Below, piece by piece: positions 1 through 10,392 of a DNA stretch of 64,000 nucleotides. The notes under the pieces were generated by a model, which was given only the letters and a program-made list of their open reading frames with translations, did not search any database and had not been told where the DNA came from. Numbering within the stretch: the stretch's first letter is position 1; every line of letters begins with the position of its first letter. This DNA is from Pseudoalteromonas luteoviolacea NCIMB 1942 (GTDB lineage: Bacteria; Pseudomonadota; Gammaproteobacteria; Enterobacterales; Alteromonadaceae), in NCBI RefSeq assembly GCF_001625595.1, contig NZ_AUXT01000024.1, positions 1-64,000 of the forward strand, in the 5' to 3' direction. Both the position numbers and the translations under genes were made by a program.

Positions 1-1602
1 GTAGTTAGCTAGACGCTTACGATCAGTAGGAGCCCATAAGGCATTGGTAAATGACATGCTCACATCCTCTTGTGATATGTCTCCCAGTACACCACTTACA
101 TCAATATCAAAAACAAAACTGCCCGTACCGTCATAGTCACAACTGTTTGTTGGCGCATATTCGATATTTGCCCGATGATCTGTGCCTAGATAGGTGCTTG
201 TACTAGTGTCATATTCAAAAAATTGTCTTTGTGTGTACGCTTGCAATGTATGGTCGTTTCCAGGTCCTGCCCAGTTACAAATAAACCCTTGAATTAAGCC
301 ACTTGTTTGGTCGATATCCGTGCCATAGCCAAAATGAGCTTCTCCATTCTCAAGCGTGGCATCATTGAATCCAATGTTTAAAATACGGCTGTGTGAATCG
401 TTTACACCTGCTTGCCATACATAGGCATAGTCTCCTGCTAGGCTGGTCAAATCAAAATTGGCGCCGAATATTGCAAAGTTTTCGCTCCAACCGTCTGGGT
501 TATCGGTAATATGGTATTTGTTTTTCACATCAACCTGTTGATCACTATTAAATGCACCACTCACGGCATGCCCGCATAGGGTTGCAGCCCTAGCTTGAAG
601 TGACATGTGTTGCGCGTCACGCTCATAGGCAAGCGACCCAACTAAAGTACGTTGGTTTTGAGTACAGTTGCCACCAGGGAACTCAATACCCGATACACCC
701 GTTTCACCTTCAACAGAGTAGTTGAGTAAGCCTGTGTAGTTGGTCCTGTCCCCACTAGGCGTATGCGTCATAGTAAGATCTATGTCATAGCTACTACTAC
801 CCACGGTATATTCCAATGTGACATTGTATTGCCAAATACCTGAGTTAAGGCTAATGGAAGCCGCACTAAAATTTATATTTGACAGGCCCTTGCTGTTCAT
901 TTGAGAGGTCAAGTCAATAGACGCCCCATCCTCTGGCAAACCTGCTCCATCATCGATAGCCGCTGATACCATACTTGCCAAAGTCATCAATGCCATTCTC
1001 GAACGCTCTTTTGTTCCATCTAAAAGTGCATTGGTTTGCGCAACCGCACAAGCATTACCTTCACTATCACTTGCAAGCCAAAGACCTAGATCACCTGAAG
1101 GGAGCGTACCAGAATTCGTTGCAGGATCTGCTGAATTTGGATGCCCTTGATAACTAATCTGGGGACCAAAACAGTCAGCATTATTACCAGCTCTGTAGAA
1201 CGACCTCACTCGAAATACATCTAATAAAGGCGTTTCTCCATTGAGTAATGCGTCAATTCTACGCGTGGCCCAAAAATATGTAGGAGAAGCAGGGCCTCGT
1301 GACAAATAAAGCCGCTCTTCTTCATCACTACTGTCTCCAAAAGGAGAGGCCACTACCATAGATTTTGGGAAATATAACCCACGCTCAAGTGTAACCGGAT
1401 CTTGCATATCATCACTTTGATCGGTTGAATCATTATTCGAGTCATCACCTTGGTTACTATTATCGGAATCCGTATTGTCAGTAGGTGTTTCTTGTGGTGT
1501 CTCTTGTTCAGTCGGGGTGGCCTGCTGAGTATTCTCATCACTATCTGATGACGAGCAACCTACCATCAGAGAAGCCATAATTACTGGGATATATGATTTC
1601 AT
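1..1602 (-). CDS. Large lipoprotein of unknown function, partial (3' end outside window)
   Basis: The minus-strand frame is open from an ATG at 1602 to the window edge: 534 codons with no stop, so the C-terminus is missing. The N-terminus is a lipoprotein signal (hydrophobic stretch, then LMVGCSS, with Cys at about residue 16), followed by a disordered linker of some 45 residues rich in D, S, N, T, Q and E, as is usual for outer-membrane lipoproteins. The remainder is soluble, with several Cys and many aromatic/Asn/Gly residues, and looks beta-rich. A Shine-Dalgarno-like AGGTATGC lies just upstream. I recognise no family. Secretion and lipid attachment are read from the sequence; any role would be a guess. 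Confidence 0.8.
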   Translation of the reverse strand, partial: MKSYIPVIMASLMVGCSSSDSDENTQQATPTEQETPQETPTDNTDSDNSNQGDDSNNDSTDQSDDMQDPVTLERGLYFPKSMVVASPFGDSSDEEERLYLSRGPASPTYFWATRRIDALLNGETPLLDVFRVRSFYRAGNNADCFGPQISYQGHPNSADPATNSGTLPSGDLGLWLASDSEGNACAVAQTNALLDGTKERSRMALMTLASMVSAAIDDGAGLPEDGASIDLTSQMNSKGLSNINFSAASISLNSGIWQYNVTLEYTVGSSSYDIDLTMTHTPSGDRTNYTGLLNYSVEGETGVSGIEFPGGNCTQNQRTLVGSLAYERDAQHMSLQARAATLCGHAVSGAFNSDQQVDVKNKYHITDNPDGWSENFAIFGANFDLTSLAGDYAYVWQAGVNDSHSRILNIGFNDATLENGEAHFGYGTDIDQTSGLIQGFICNWAGPGNDHTLQAYTQRQFFEYDTSTSTYLGTDHRANIEYAPTNSCDYDGTGSFVFDIDVSGVLGDISQEDVSMSFTNALWAPTDRKRLANY

Positions 1603-2576
1603 GTCTGCATACCTCGTTTGTCTAACCTGTATTTAAGTTAATTCAAATGTGACTGCTAGACAAAATTACGCTGTTTATAAATGTGATTAAATATTCAAAA
1701 AACACCCACTTTAGGATTGCTTTTTGAACCTTTATCGAAACATCATTCCGTGAATATTAATTCACCAACACCAACTATTAATTCACAAACCTTATAACCC
1801 GCGGAATTTTTTTGAATTATCTCTGCATTTCAAATTTTAGTACAATCAAACATGTTCAATACAATTTATTACATATTACAGTGAACTTTCGAACGTAGAG
1901 ATGAAAAGCATAAACATAGGAGAATAATTAGCAGAGTCAGCCTATGACAAGAGCATTAAACCTTAGAGTAACTTACCTTCTAAGCAAGATATGACGATAA
2001 ATTAGAGTAAGGTTTACTTGCTAGTCTGCACCACTACTTGCAGCGCGCACTCAAACGAGTGCCTACTAAAATCGCAGAGCCCTATTCACTTTTACAACAG
2101 AGACCAAAAACAAATTTTATCGTTGTCAATGTCTCTGGCCTATGCTGAAAATCTCGCCCACTCCTACCATTACCTTTCCTTCACAAGCACCGAGTTGCTG
2201 TGGCAATAGAAATAGTCTTACTGTATTTATCAGTATCCGTTCTCAGAGTATGGTTAAACTCAGTTGCTCCAAAAAGTATGTAATCAATTAATTAAGACTG
2301 CAGGACACATGATACATGTGCCGTTACCCTTTTGTTTAAACAAGTGCACGTCAGAGATTCGGTATGAATAGAGATAACCCACTCTCATACCCTTTTTGCT
2401 AGCGCCTATTCAACAAAAATAAGCTTTATCAGATATGATAGATAGGAAACAATGGAGAGTAAGAATAGGGTTATATTACACCTTGCTAAAAATTAACCCT
2501 TGTTTTTAGCAAGGTGTATACAGCTCTAATTTTTAAAGCTTCATTCCTTCACTGAAAGACGGTAAAAATCCAGTGA
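1603..2576. other. Intergenic region, about 970 bp, no convincing gene
   Basis: This stretch separates the lipoprotein gene from the lipocalin-like gene. Short open frames occur (for example a 63-codon frame at 2018-2209 on +) but have no clear ribosome binding site, signal peptide or protein-like composition. The only strong structure is the long inverted repeat at 2478-2519. Confidence 0.5.
2478..2519 (-). terminator. Perfect 16-bp inverted repeat downstream of the lipocalin-like gene
   Basis: Arms 2478-2493 and 2504-2519 are perfectly complementary (16 bp) around a 10-nt loop. It lies about 60 bp past the stop of the minus-strand gene at 2577-2966. The base of the stem is GC-containing (CACCTTGC) and the top is A/T. 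No run of U follows in the minus direction, so a classical rho-independent terminator is only one reading; it could also be a 3'-end-stabilising hairpin or a protein-binding palindrome. Confidence 0.5.
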
Positions 2577-2966
2577 TTATTTAACCTTCTTCCACACTTC
2601 GTATTCGACAAACTTACCGTTTTCAACAAGCTTGTGGTGCCATAAATTACCTTTTATTTCAAAGGTAAACGCCATTCGTCTGCCGATTAGGTTCTCAACA
2701 TTACCTAATGTGACTACCTCTATAAAATAATTGTCTTTAATTTCATATGTACCACCTCCGGCATAATGAAATTTATTATTGCTGCTGGTAATGTAACTAA
2801 AGTGGGTGTTATTTATTATCTTTGTAGATGTAACTGTCGGTGCTGAAGCACTCACCTTACCTTCTGGAGTCGCATACTCTCCTCTCACGAACTCCCATGT
2901 ACCAACTAGCGGATTTGCCAATAGTAACGGTGAGATAAAGGCAAAAGCCAGTAGTATCAATCGCAT
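2577..2966 (-). CDS. Small secreted lipocalin-like protein
   Basis: A 129-residue protein. I chose the ATG at 2966 because AAGGAA sits about 7 bases upstream and the protein then begins with a clean Sec signal peptide (MRLILLAFAFISPLLLA, cleavage near ANP); the frame is open further upstream but that would bury the signal. The mature part opens with LVGTWEFVRGEY, the GxW pattern typical of calycin/lipocalin-like barrels, and is otherwise strand-rich (GGTYEIKDNYFIEV). It probably is a periplasmic small-ligand or structural barrel. It lies 99 bp after the histidine kinase gene on the same strand, so it could be co-transcribed with it. The fold assignment is inference from the motif; no exact family is recognised. 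Confidence 0.65.
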   Translation of the reverse strand: MRLILLAFAFISPLLLANPLVGTWEFVRGEYATPEGKVSASAPTVTSTKIINNTHFSYITSSNNKFHYAGGGTYEIKDNYFIEVVTLGNVENLIGRRMAFTFEIKGNLWHHKLVENGKFVEYEVWKKVK

Positions 2967-3065
2967 TAGATATTCCTTGTTGTCGCTTTTTGAAACATCT
3001 TTGCAGTATATTGCTTTGTACCCAATCACAACAACACTAAACATCTTAACTTGCAGAAATTTCAG

Positions 3066-5750
3066 CTACACAGCTTGATCACAATCGGACTCTTTAATCA
3101 CTTGATCGATCAGTTCAAACAATCTAGTCAGTGCCTTTTCTACGTCTAGGAAATTCTCTTGCTTGAGCAGCTGATCAATCTGTGTGACAGTTTGGTAGAT
3201 CTCGTGGCAGTCAAACATCGCTGATGTTCCTTTTAGCGCGTGAATAGATCGTCCCAACCCTTCGTAATCTTTATATTTAAGCTGGTTTTGTAACTGTACG
3301 AGCTGCTCGTGGAGTCCATCAATGTATTGCATTTTTAGCTGTTTGAACTCTGCATCAGGCAAACTGAGCTCTTCATCAACCGTTATGTTAAGGTAATGAG
3401 AAATTTTCTGAGCAAACTTTGTTCGGTCGATTGGTTTAGCTAAGTGATCTGTAAATCCGAGCTTTATATATCGCTCAACTTCATGACGCATGGTATTTGC
3501 TGTCAAGGCAATAACAGGCGCAGTGCATCCGGTTGCTTGGATAAAGTTAAATGCTTGTTCACCATCCATAACAGGCATTTGAATATCCATTAATATGAGA
3601 TCAAACTCATTATCTAACACTGCTTGAACTGCCAATTGACCATTCTCAACTGCCGTGACATTCAGGCCCATTCTCTCCAGAATCCTTGTTATTAGCCGGC
3701 AATTATCACTATGGTCCTCTGCTAATAATACCTCCCCTTTCAGATCTTCCGACTCTACCTCAGGAAGTAATGCTTGACTGGTATTGTTTGAGTGATGGAT
3801 CTCATCAAATGAATTAACCCAAGTTGTTTTTTCAGTTGTAAATAGACTTAAAGACAAGGTAAATGACGTCCCAGAACCAACTTCACTGTCTACTTCAATA
3901 TCTCCGTCTAATTTTTGTGCCAAGCTCTTGGAGATGTTTAAACCTAGCCCTGTACCACCATATTTACGCGTGGTTGAAGAATCCGCTTGATAGAAGGCAC
4001 TAAACAGTTCTTTTTGCTCCTCTGACGTCATGCCAATACCAGTGTCTTTTACACATATAAACAAACGCTCATCATTGCAACTCACCTCAATTGAGATTTT
4101 ACCTACTGAAGTAAACTTAAGTGCATTAGATGTCAAATTTAACAGTATTTGTCTGAGGCGTGTTGGGTCTATCACCACATAGTCAGGTAGTGGAAACTGA
4201 TAATTCAATTCAAATTCGAGCCCTTTATCTCGGATCTGCTTTCCTAGCAATGACTCAACATGTGCTATAGATTGAAATAAGTTTGCTTCAATCAGCTCAA
4301 CCTCGAGCCTATTCGCTTCAATCTTTGACATATCTAGAATGTCGTTAATTAAACCCAGTACGTGCCGAGAATTCTGTAAAATGACTGTAATTGCGTGATT
4401 GCGCTCGTGAGGCTTAATATCCCCTAAAATAATGCCGTCTGCATAACCTATGATAGATGTCATAGGCGTTCGGATTTCGTGGCTCATATTCGCTAGGAAA
4501 CGACTCTTGGCTTCGCTCGCATCACGCAATTCAGATGCCAGCTGCTCCAGCTCATAGGTACGTTTAAGCACTTTGGCTTCGAGGTTTTTATTAAGCTCAA
4601 TGTTCTCTTCACTGGTTAACCGAACTTTATCTGCGACAGCAAATGCTAAGAACATTGCATCCAAGGCAACCCCAACCAACCCTAGCAAGTAAAGATTAAC
4701 TGCAATCGGAGGAAGCATTCCTAAATTGGTAAAGTTGCCTATCATATTAGGAACAGCCATACACACATAAGCTAAAATAAAGTATCTCGCAGGTTTAAAG
4801 CCTTCTAATATTCTTAAGATACCAATATAAAGACCTAAACATAGAGCGACCCCTGTAGACATCGTGGCCCACAAAAATCCGAATCCAGGGAATAAAATGC
4901 TGAACGGAGTACCTATTGCAGCAACAATACCAACCCAAATTGAGGCTGAGGACAGATTTGGGTGTGTTTCTTTAAGTTTTAACAAGCAATTGTAAAACAA
5001 GGCATTGCTGATAGGCGATAAAGTGAATCCCAACCAGTGTAAATGCGGGGAGTAGAAACCAAACAGCTGATCAGATATATGGAAAAAGTGGCTCCATGCA
5101 AACACCATAGTCGCCGCAAAAATTGCGTAATATAGGTGAGTTAAATCTTTTGAGCCTATATAAATTAACAAGTTATAAAGACCCAATACAATACCAACAC
5201 TAAAGCACAGGATCATTATGAGGTTATCAACAACGATCTGTTCTTTAAAGTCAGGGACCGGTACAAGCTCTAGCTTGATAGGTGTATAGAAAAAGTCGCT
5301 TTCAAACAGAGTGACAATGTAATACTTTTGATTAGGTATGAGTTTTACGGTATTACCATAGTGAAACGCAAACTCATTTTGTACCATACCGCCAGTGTAG
5401 TAGCGCTCGACACCAGATTTAGAATAAATCCGAGTTTCAATATTTGATAGCACGGTATTGTATGGATACAGTACGAGTTGCTCATACATAGACTCGTTGA
5501 CAATTTCCGTTACTAACCAATACCGCCCTGAAAACAGCGCTCTTTCTGTTTGCGGCTCTAAACCTTGTGCCCAAATTTGAACCGAATCGAATGAGCCAGG
5601 AAAACGCGTATCATCTTTGGCAGCTAGCACTAAGCCTTTATCGTGCAAATTGACGCCACGATCAATTCCATCAAATACATACTCAACGCTTTTAACATGA
5701 GTTGAAAAAAGTACTGCAATTAAAAGCAAGATATATTTAATCAAATGCAT
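3066..5750 (-). CDS. Hybrid sensor histidine kinase, 7TMR-DISM type, with receiver and HPt domains
   Basis: An 894-residue inner-membrane phosphorelay sensor. Order: signal peptide (1-21); periplasmic 7TMR-DISMED2-like sensor (about 25-170); seven transmembrane helices (about 175-380); coiled coil; HisKA with the H-box MSHEIRTP (phospho-His at about 424); HATPase with N-box NLTSNALKFT, DTGIGM and GGTGLGLN; receiver domain with phospho-acceptor Asp at about 722 in LMDIQMP; and HPt with His at about 837 in IHALKGTS. All residues needed for a complete His-Asp-His relay are present. No separate response regulator gene is adjacent, so the output partner is elsewhere. The gene is 32 bp after the TonB receptor on the same strand and is probably read through from it. 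The periplasmic domain family often binds carbohydrates or small ligands, which would suit sensing of the receptor's substrate (inference). Confidence 0.92.
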   Translation of the reverse strand: MHLIKYILLLIAVLFSTHVKSVEYVFDGIDRGVNLHDKGLVLAAKDDTRFPGSFDSVQIWAQGLEPQTERALFSGRYWLVTEIVNESMYEQLVLYPYNTVLSNIETRIYSKSGVERYYTGGMVQNEFAFHYGNTVKLIPNQKYYIVTLFESDFFYTPIKLELVPVPDFKEQIVVDNLIMILCFSVGIVLGLYNLLIYIGSKDLTHLYYAIFAATMVFAWSHFFHISDQLFGFYSPHLHWLGFTLSPISNALFYNCLLKLKETHPNLSSASIWVGIVAAIGTPFSILFPGFGFLWATMSTGVALCLGLYIGILRILEGFKPARYFILAYVCMAVPNMIGNFTNLGMLPPIAVNLYLLGLVGVALDAMFLAFAVADKVRLTSEENIELNKNLEAKVLKRTYELEQLASELRDASEAKSRFLANMSHEIRTPMTSIIGYADGIILGDIKPHERNHAITVILQNSRHVLGLINDILDMSKIEANRLEVELIEANLFQSIAHVESLLGKQIRDKGLEFELNYQFPLPDYVVIDPTRLRQILLNLTSNALKFTSVGKISIEVSCNDERLFICVKDTGIGMTSEEQKELFSAFYQADSSTTRKYGGTGLGLNISKSLAQKLDGDIEVDSEVGSGTSFTLSLSLFTTEKTTWVNSFDEIHHSNNTSQALLPEVESEDLKGEVLLAEDHSDNCRLITRILERMGLNVTAVENGQLAVQAVLDNEFDLILMDIQMPVMDGEQAFNFIQATGCTAPVIALTANTMRHEVERYIKLGFTDHLAKPIDRTKFAQKISHYLNITVDEELSLPDAEFKQLKMQYIDGLHEQLVQLQNQLKYKDYEGLGRSIHALKGTSAMFDCHEIYQTVTQIDQLLKQENFLDVEKALTRLFELIDQVIKESDCDQAV

Positions 5751-5782
5751 TAAAACGCCTAAAGTAAGCTTTAATAGCTCGC

Positions 5783-8014
5783 TTAAAAGTTATAAGTAAC
5801 ATCCAATCCAACTCTCTGTCCTTCTCCTTTGAAGTCCTCTAACATGCCAAGGAATGAACTTAAATCAAACTTTAGATGACTATACTCTTTGTCAAACAAG
5901 TTTTTGGCCCACACGCCGACTTCCCAATCTGCATATTGATATGAAACATTGGCTCGCCAAAGTGCATAGCTTGCTTGATTTGCATATGGGTTTTGATTTT
6001 GATCGAAGTAGTAATCTGACTGAAAGTCCACACCGATCACTGTATCTAGTTCTCCACCCTGAATACTCACCTTGTATGCAAGCTCCGCAGCGACATTCCA
6101 CTCTGAAGTAAATGGCAATCGATTGTCTGTTAATGTATTTCCTAATGGGTCTGTAAACTCTTCAAAGTTGGCCTCAGGAATATAACCGATAGCCAACCTA
6201 CTCGATAGTTCATTTGTAATAGTGTAGTCAAGCTCGAACTCAGCGCCATAAATCATCGACTCCCCGACATTTTCAAGTAGTTGCAATGGTGGAGCGCCAG
6301 GAGTTGAGGCAGCTTGATTCATGAATACTTGCTGGTCTTGGTAATCATAATAAAACACAGCACCTGATACGAAGTAATCCGTTCCGTTTAACTTAAAACC
6401 TATCTCATGAGACATTGTCTCTTCAGGGCCATAGTCTGCTAATTGCGCTTGCTCCGCAGAAGACAGTAACCCCCCATTATATCCACCACTTTTACTACCA
6501 TTTGCCAATGAATAGTAAATCAAAAGCTCATCCGATGGCGTGTAGTTCCAAGCAACCTTTCCTGACACTCCATCATCATTAACTTTACCAACAACGGTAT
6601 AGAAAGGAATGATTGATCCATTTAAATCAGTGGGATTAGTAATGAAGTTCAAGCGAGAGACCGAATCATAATCTACAGACTCATCAGAGTATCGTATTCC
6701 AAGCGTAAACATATGATTTTCAGAAAGCTGCCACTCATACTGAGAGAACAGCGCTATGGACTTGGTAATTATCTCATTATCGTAAAAGAAAGTCGTAGTT
6801 AATTGCGGCGCTAGTACGCCACGAAAATCTCGCAAAATGTCATTGTGATTATTTTGGTAAATACGCTCTTCAAGATGAAATACACCAATAGTCAAATGGT
6901 CTTTCCCAAATTCAGCTTGGTACCTTAGTTCATTTGTCACTAACTCGCTTTTAAGTCCCAATTCGCCCTCACACAGTTGTGCTGGGCTACCATCACAGTT
7001 AAATGCATGATCTCTGTCCAAGCGATTAAAACCATTTAAGTAGGTCACACTTGCACTGTCATTTTGCTGCCATTGCAGCTCCAACCCCCAGCCTTTATAG
7101 ATGCTAAGGTGGGGTGAATTATTATTTACTCGAACAGCCCAGAAACCATCATTACCATCATTGAAACCAAAGCTATCAACGCAACCAATTTTTCCCGCTT
7201 CAGATGGGGTACAGCGAACTTGGTTTGTGGGATCTTTAAATATCCCTATATTGCCAACCGGTTGAACAATGCCGTCCCAATGTCCATAATAGCCTTTTAC
7301 GTAGGCACTCCAATTATCCCATTCACCTAAATAGCTAAAACGTAAATCATTTTGTGTCAAGCCCGCTTCTGGTGACGTTTCTAAAAGGTTATAGCTGGTA
7401 TACTCATAGTCAGTGTGACTAAACGCAACTCGAATTGCACTTTCATCATTCAATCGTGCATTATAGGCACCTTGTGCTCGCCGCCAGTCATCGGTTCCTG
7501 CACCAAGTTTTACATAACCATAATTCCCGTCATCAGGACGTTTAGTTCGGACTAATAACGCTCCCCCGGTACTATTTCTTCCAAACAGAGTACCTTGTGG
7601 GCCTTTAAGTACCTCCACTTGCTCTATATCAAAAAGGTTAGCAATTTGGTTATTTGCCGAGCCAACACTTAACCCATCTACATACATTGCAATAGGCGAT
7701 GTATTGGCGGTGTTGTAATCTAATAGTCCGATACCTCGAATATTAATTGCTGGAGGAGTTCCCTCGGCAGCATTTTGACTAATCTTTAGATTTGCGACAA
7801 ACGTTCCGAGCTCTGTAACATCTTTCACGCCTTGGCTTTCTATTTGTTTTGCTCCAATTGTGGATATAGAAACGCTTACATCTTCGATATTTTGTTTACG
7901 CTTTTGAGCGTAAACTTCAATGGTTTCCATCGCACTTTCGTCAGCTGAAAAACTAACCGATGGGTTAACGAATAATAAGGATATTGATATTGATAAGGCA
8001 GAGAGTTTAAACAT
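5783..8014 (-). CDS. TonB-dependent outer-membrane receptor
   Basis: A 743-residue receptor of usual family length. It has a signal peptide (about 1-24, SVSFSA), a TonB-box-like METIEVYA shortly after, the plug domain (about 45-160, including the conserved IRGIG and QGTLFGRNSTGG segments) and a 22-strand barrel ending in the typical terminal aromatic (VTYNF). It imports a siderophore, vitamin, glycan or similar large ligand using TonB energy. The motif content is that of the broad FhuA/CirA/sucrose-receptor-like class common in Alteromonadales; the substrate cannot be read from sequence. It sits 113 bp after the FAD oxidoreductase and 32 bp before the histidine kinase on the same strand, so uptake, sensing and enzymes may form one functional unit. 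Confidence 0.92.
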   Translation of the reverse strand: MFKLSALSISISLLFVNPSVSFSADESAMETIEVYAQKRKQNIEDVSVSISTIGAKQIESQGVKDVTELGTFVANLKISQNAAEGTPPAINIRGIGLLDYNTANTSPIAMYVDGLSVGSANNQIANLFDIEQVEVLKGPQGTLFGRNSTGGALLVRTKRPDDGNYGYVKLGAGTDDWRRAQGAYNARLNDESAIRVAFSHTDYEYTSYNLLETSPEAGLTQNDLRFSYLGEWDNWSAYVKGYYGHWDGIVQPVGNIGIFKDPTNQVRCTPSEAGKIGCVDSFGFNDGNDGFWAVRVNNNSPHLSIYKGWGLELQWQQNDSASVTYLNGFNRLDRDHAFNCDGSPAQLCEGELGLKSELVTNELRYQAEFGKDHLTIGVFHLEERIYQNNHNDILRDFRGVLAPQLTTTFFYDNEIITKSIALFSQYEWQLSENHMFTLGIRYSDESVDYDSVSRLNFITNPTDLNGSIIPFYTVVGKVNDDGVSGKVAWNYTPSDELLIYYSLANGSKSGGYNGGLLSSAEQAQLADYGPEETMSHEIGFKLNGTDYFVSGAVFYYDYQDQQVFMNQAASTPGAPPLQLLENVGESMIYGAEFELDYTITNELSSRLAIGYIPEANFEEFTDPLGNTLTDNRLPFTSEWNVAAELAYKVSIQGGELDTVIGVDFQSDYYFDQNQNPYANQASYALWRANVSYQYADWEVGVWAKNLFDKEYSHLKFDLSSFLGMLEDFKGEGQRVGLDVTYNF

Positions 8015-8127
8015 GTCCGTTCTCGTTAATATTAGCGGTGTTCACTTTGCTCACTTGAGTATAGTCCAAAAGAAAAGACCTCCAATAAAATTGCAGGCCT
8101 TTTCTGTTACTTAAGTTCTATTTTCTC

Positions 8128-10374
8128 TCAAGTTCCGTCGGGTTCAAAGCCATTTTCACCACTTATTTCTTCTGGAAGTCCACAAATTGCTCTTGAGGTT
8201 TGCATACCAGCCATAACAGCAGCTTCAACACATCCTGCATTAACGCCAGTTTTTATCCAATCACCTGTAATATATAAGTTTTCAAACAAGGTACCGTCTG
8301 TTTTCAACCTAAAATCACTACTACCTACTACCGACAATACGTAACGCTCACTGGGGTCGACATTTACGCGCCAATACTGCGTATCAAAACGCACGTCTGT
8401 TGATGGTGCTCCGGGGTCGTACACAACATCCCACATAAAGTTCCCCGCTGAATCATACGCTAAAGGCCAAAGTGGTTTCATTTCACTGTGAAGTTTTTCA
8501 ACCGCGTTAACTTTAACTTTAGCCGTTTGTTCTTTAGGGAACGAATGTTCGCTACTGGGTGGGTAATAGTCGCAAGTAAATGCACTACAAAAATAGGCAA
8601 TGTTACAGGGGGCATCATTTGGCCAGTCCTCAACTTCCAGTAAGTTTGACATTGCTGCCCATGTGTCAAAAGGCTGAGAAAATGCACTAAGAATTGGTCG
8701 CTCTTCACTTGGAGGAGTGTAATTAAAACCCAGTTGCTCGTCAGTCTTGTTAAGCCATACCTGAAAAGCCTGAGTCGCAACCGTTTTTACCTGCGTGCTC
8801 TGTTGCTCAAACGCATAGTCTAATGCCAATAATTCCGGACACAAATGCTCTAACGACCCAACAGAGATACCAAACACTACCTGATCAAAATCACGCATTC
8901 TCTTCAGTGTTTTTCTAGGTAAGGGGCGTTGGTAGTGCTGTTCGTATATTTGTGGCCAATCACTCCAAAATGACTCTAGATTGACATTGTGCTGCTTGAG
9001 TAACGAGGCTTGCTCTGCATCAATTTGCTCTAAACTGGGCTTGGCGGGCCAACATGGTAAACCTTTAACATAAACCAGAGGGTCGTACTGCCCATTCTTC
9101 AATGCCACCTGTTCAATTACTGAGATTTCCTCTACAACATAGTTACCGTTTTCGTCTTGCCCTGGTTTTAATGATTCAATTTGATTGAAAAACTCAAACT
9201 TAACGCCACGTTCACTGAGTAGCTCATAGATAGGCGAAAATATAATGTCTCCCATGCCTGCTTGCATTTTCCACATTACACCTCCTTTGTAGCACAACAT
9301 GATCCTAATCATCGCCAGCGACGCTACACCGGCTTCTACATCACCATTTTCAAAATCTCCGTCGACATAACCAAAAACAAGATCATAAAATCCGCGAACC
9401 GGAGCCGATTCAACTGCATATTCTTTATCTGCGCCATTGCGTGCCAGCCAATATTTAAAATCATACTGATTTAGCACTCCGAACCCTTTAGCATGTACAC
9501 GATCTCGGATCATACCAACCGTCATCGCAATAGCGAGATCCGCACAAATGTATGCGCGCCTAACAGCGGGGTTATCGTCAATAAGCTCAAGCGCTTCGCT
9601 ACGTAACCAACGTTTCAACTTTCTGACGATATACCAAGTTACGAGTCTATCTTTTGTATTCGACAGCTTTTTATCTTTGGCTCTTAAGCTCATTAGCTCA
9701 TGTAACTGTGATATAAGCAGTTTTGGCGTAGAGATTATATCCTGTGCCTCATCAACCGCACTGTCGAAAAATGAACGAACTTTGTCCTCAACGCTGTCTA
9801 CTGCATCCGAAATTTCACTCGCGAGGTGCTGTAAAAGGCTTCTGTCTCTGCTTTTTCGCGTTTGTAACTCAACTTGCTTGTGAGAGGCTTCTATTGCTTC
9901 TTCTAATTCATCTATCCATTTATGCAACCAAGCAACAACGAGTTCTATCAGTTGCCAAAAATGAAGATCTAGTGTGCCGTCAGCTGGATTGCCATCAATA
10001 AGTGGAAAATCCACTGGCCATGTTTCCCATTCATTATCTATATACTCCTGCAAAACCACAAAACTATGCGGTTTGAGGGCTTGCTGCCAAGTGTGAATCG
10101 GAATTGTTGACGGCCTATTTAGTTCATTATAAACAGTTTCAATAGCGCGAAATGAGTTCACATAAGCCCCAAACCATACATGCAAGCCATGTTCTTCTAT
10201 TCGTTCACCATATTCCGCGTTTCTGCCGCTGGCGCCTTTGCCACCGAGACGCCAACCTAGCTGGTATACGGTAATATCGTATGAATCCTGCCACTTTTCT
10301 TTCTCGGTAAGGTATACAGCCGCAGTCATGGCCGATACCCCTCCACCTAAGATAGCGATATTCTGTTTTGTCAT
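8128..10374 (-). CDS. FAD-dependent oxidoreductase, phytoene-desaturase/amine-oxidase-like
   Basis: A 748-residue protein with an N-terminal dinucleotide-binding motif (AILGGGVSAMTAAVYL, residues 7-22) and the second conserved patch QLGWRLGGKGASGRN (about 38-52), together diagnostic of the amine oxidase/phytoene desaturase superfamily. The C-terminal FAD-closing segment LYITGDWIKTGVNAGCVEAAV is also present. It is longer than typical members (450-550) because of a helical insertion at about residues 140-270. Probably cytoplasmic, catalysing an FAD-linked dehydrogenation or isomerisation of a hydrophobic substrate. It follows the acetoacetate-decarboxylase-like gene by 18 bp, so the two are translated as a unit. 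Substrate unknown; a carotenoid role is not supported because no other carotenoid genes are here. Confidence 0.8.
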   Translation of the reverse strand: MTKQNIAILGGGVSAMTAAVYLTEKEKWQDSYDITVYQLGWRLGGKGASGRNAEYGERIEEHGLHVWFGAYVNSFRAIETVYNELNRPSTIPIHTWQQALKPHSFVVLQEYIDNEWETWPVDFPLIDGNPADGTLDLHFWQLIELVVAWLHKWIDELEEAIEASHKQVELQTRKSRDRSLLQHLASEISDAVDSVEDKVRSFFDSAVDEAQDIISTPKLLISQLHELMSLRAKDKKLSNTKDRLVTWYIVRKLKRWLRSEALELIDDNPAVRRAYICADLAIAMTVGMIRDRVHAKGFGVLNQYDFKYWLARNGADKEYAVESAPVRGFYDLVFGYVDGDFENGDVEAGVASLAMIRIMLCYKGGVMWKMQAGMGDIIFSPIYELLSERGVKFEFFNQIESLKPGQDENGNYVVEEISVIEQVALKNGQYDPLVYVKGLPCWPAKPSLEQIDAEQASLLKQHNVNLESFWSDWPQIYEQHYQRPLPRKTLKRMRDFDQVVFGISVGSLEHLCPELLALDYAFEQQSTQVKTVATQAFQVWLNKTDEQLGFNYTPPSEERPILSAFSQPFDTWAAMSNLLEVEDWPNDAPCNIAYFCSAFTCDYYPPSSEHSFPKEQTAKVKVNAVEKLHSEMKPLWPLAYDSAGNFMWDVVYDPGAPSTDVRFDTQYWRVNVDPSERYVLSVVGSSDFRLKTDGTLFENLYITGDWIKTGVNAGCVEAAVMAGMQTSRAICGLPEEISGENGFEPDGT

Positions 10375-10392
10375 GTTAAATCCTTACAATCA

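Noticed and set aside
2018-2209. 63-codon plus-strand open frame
   Set aside because: TTG/ATG start without a ribosome site and unnatural composition; likely chance.
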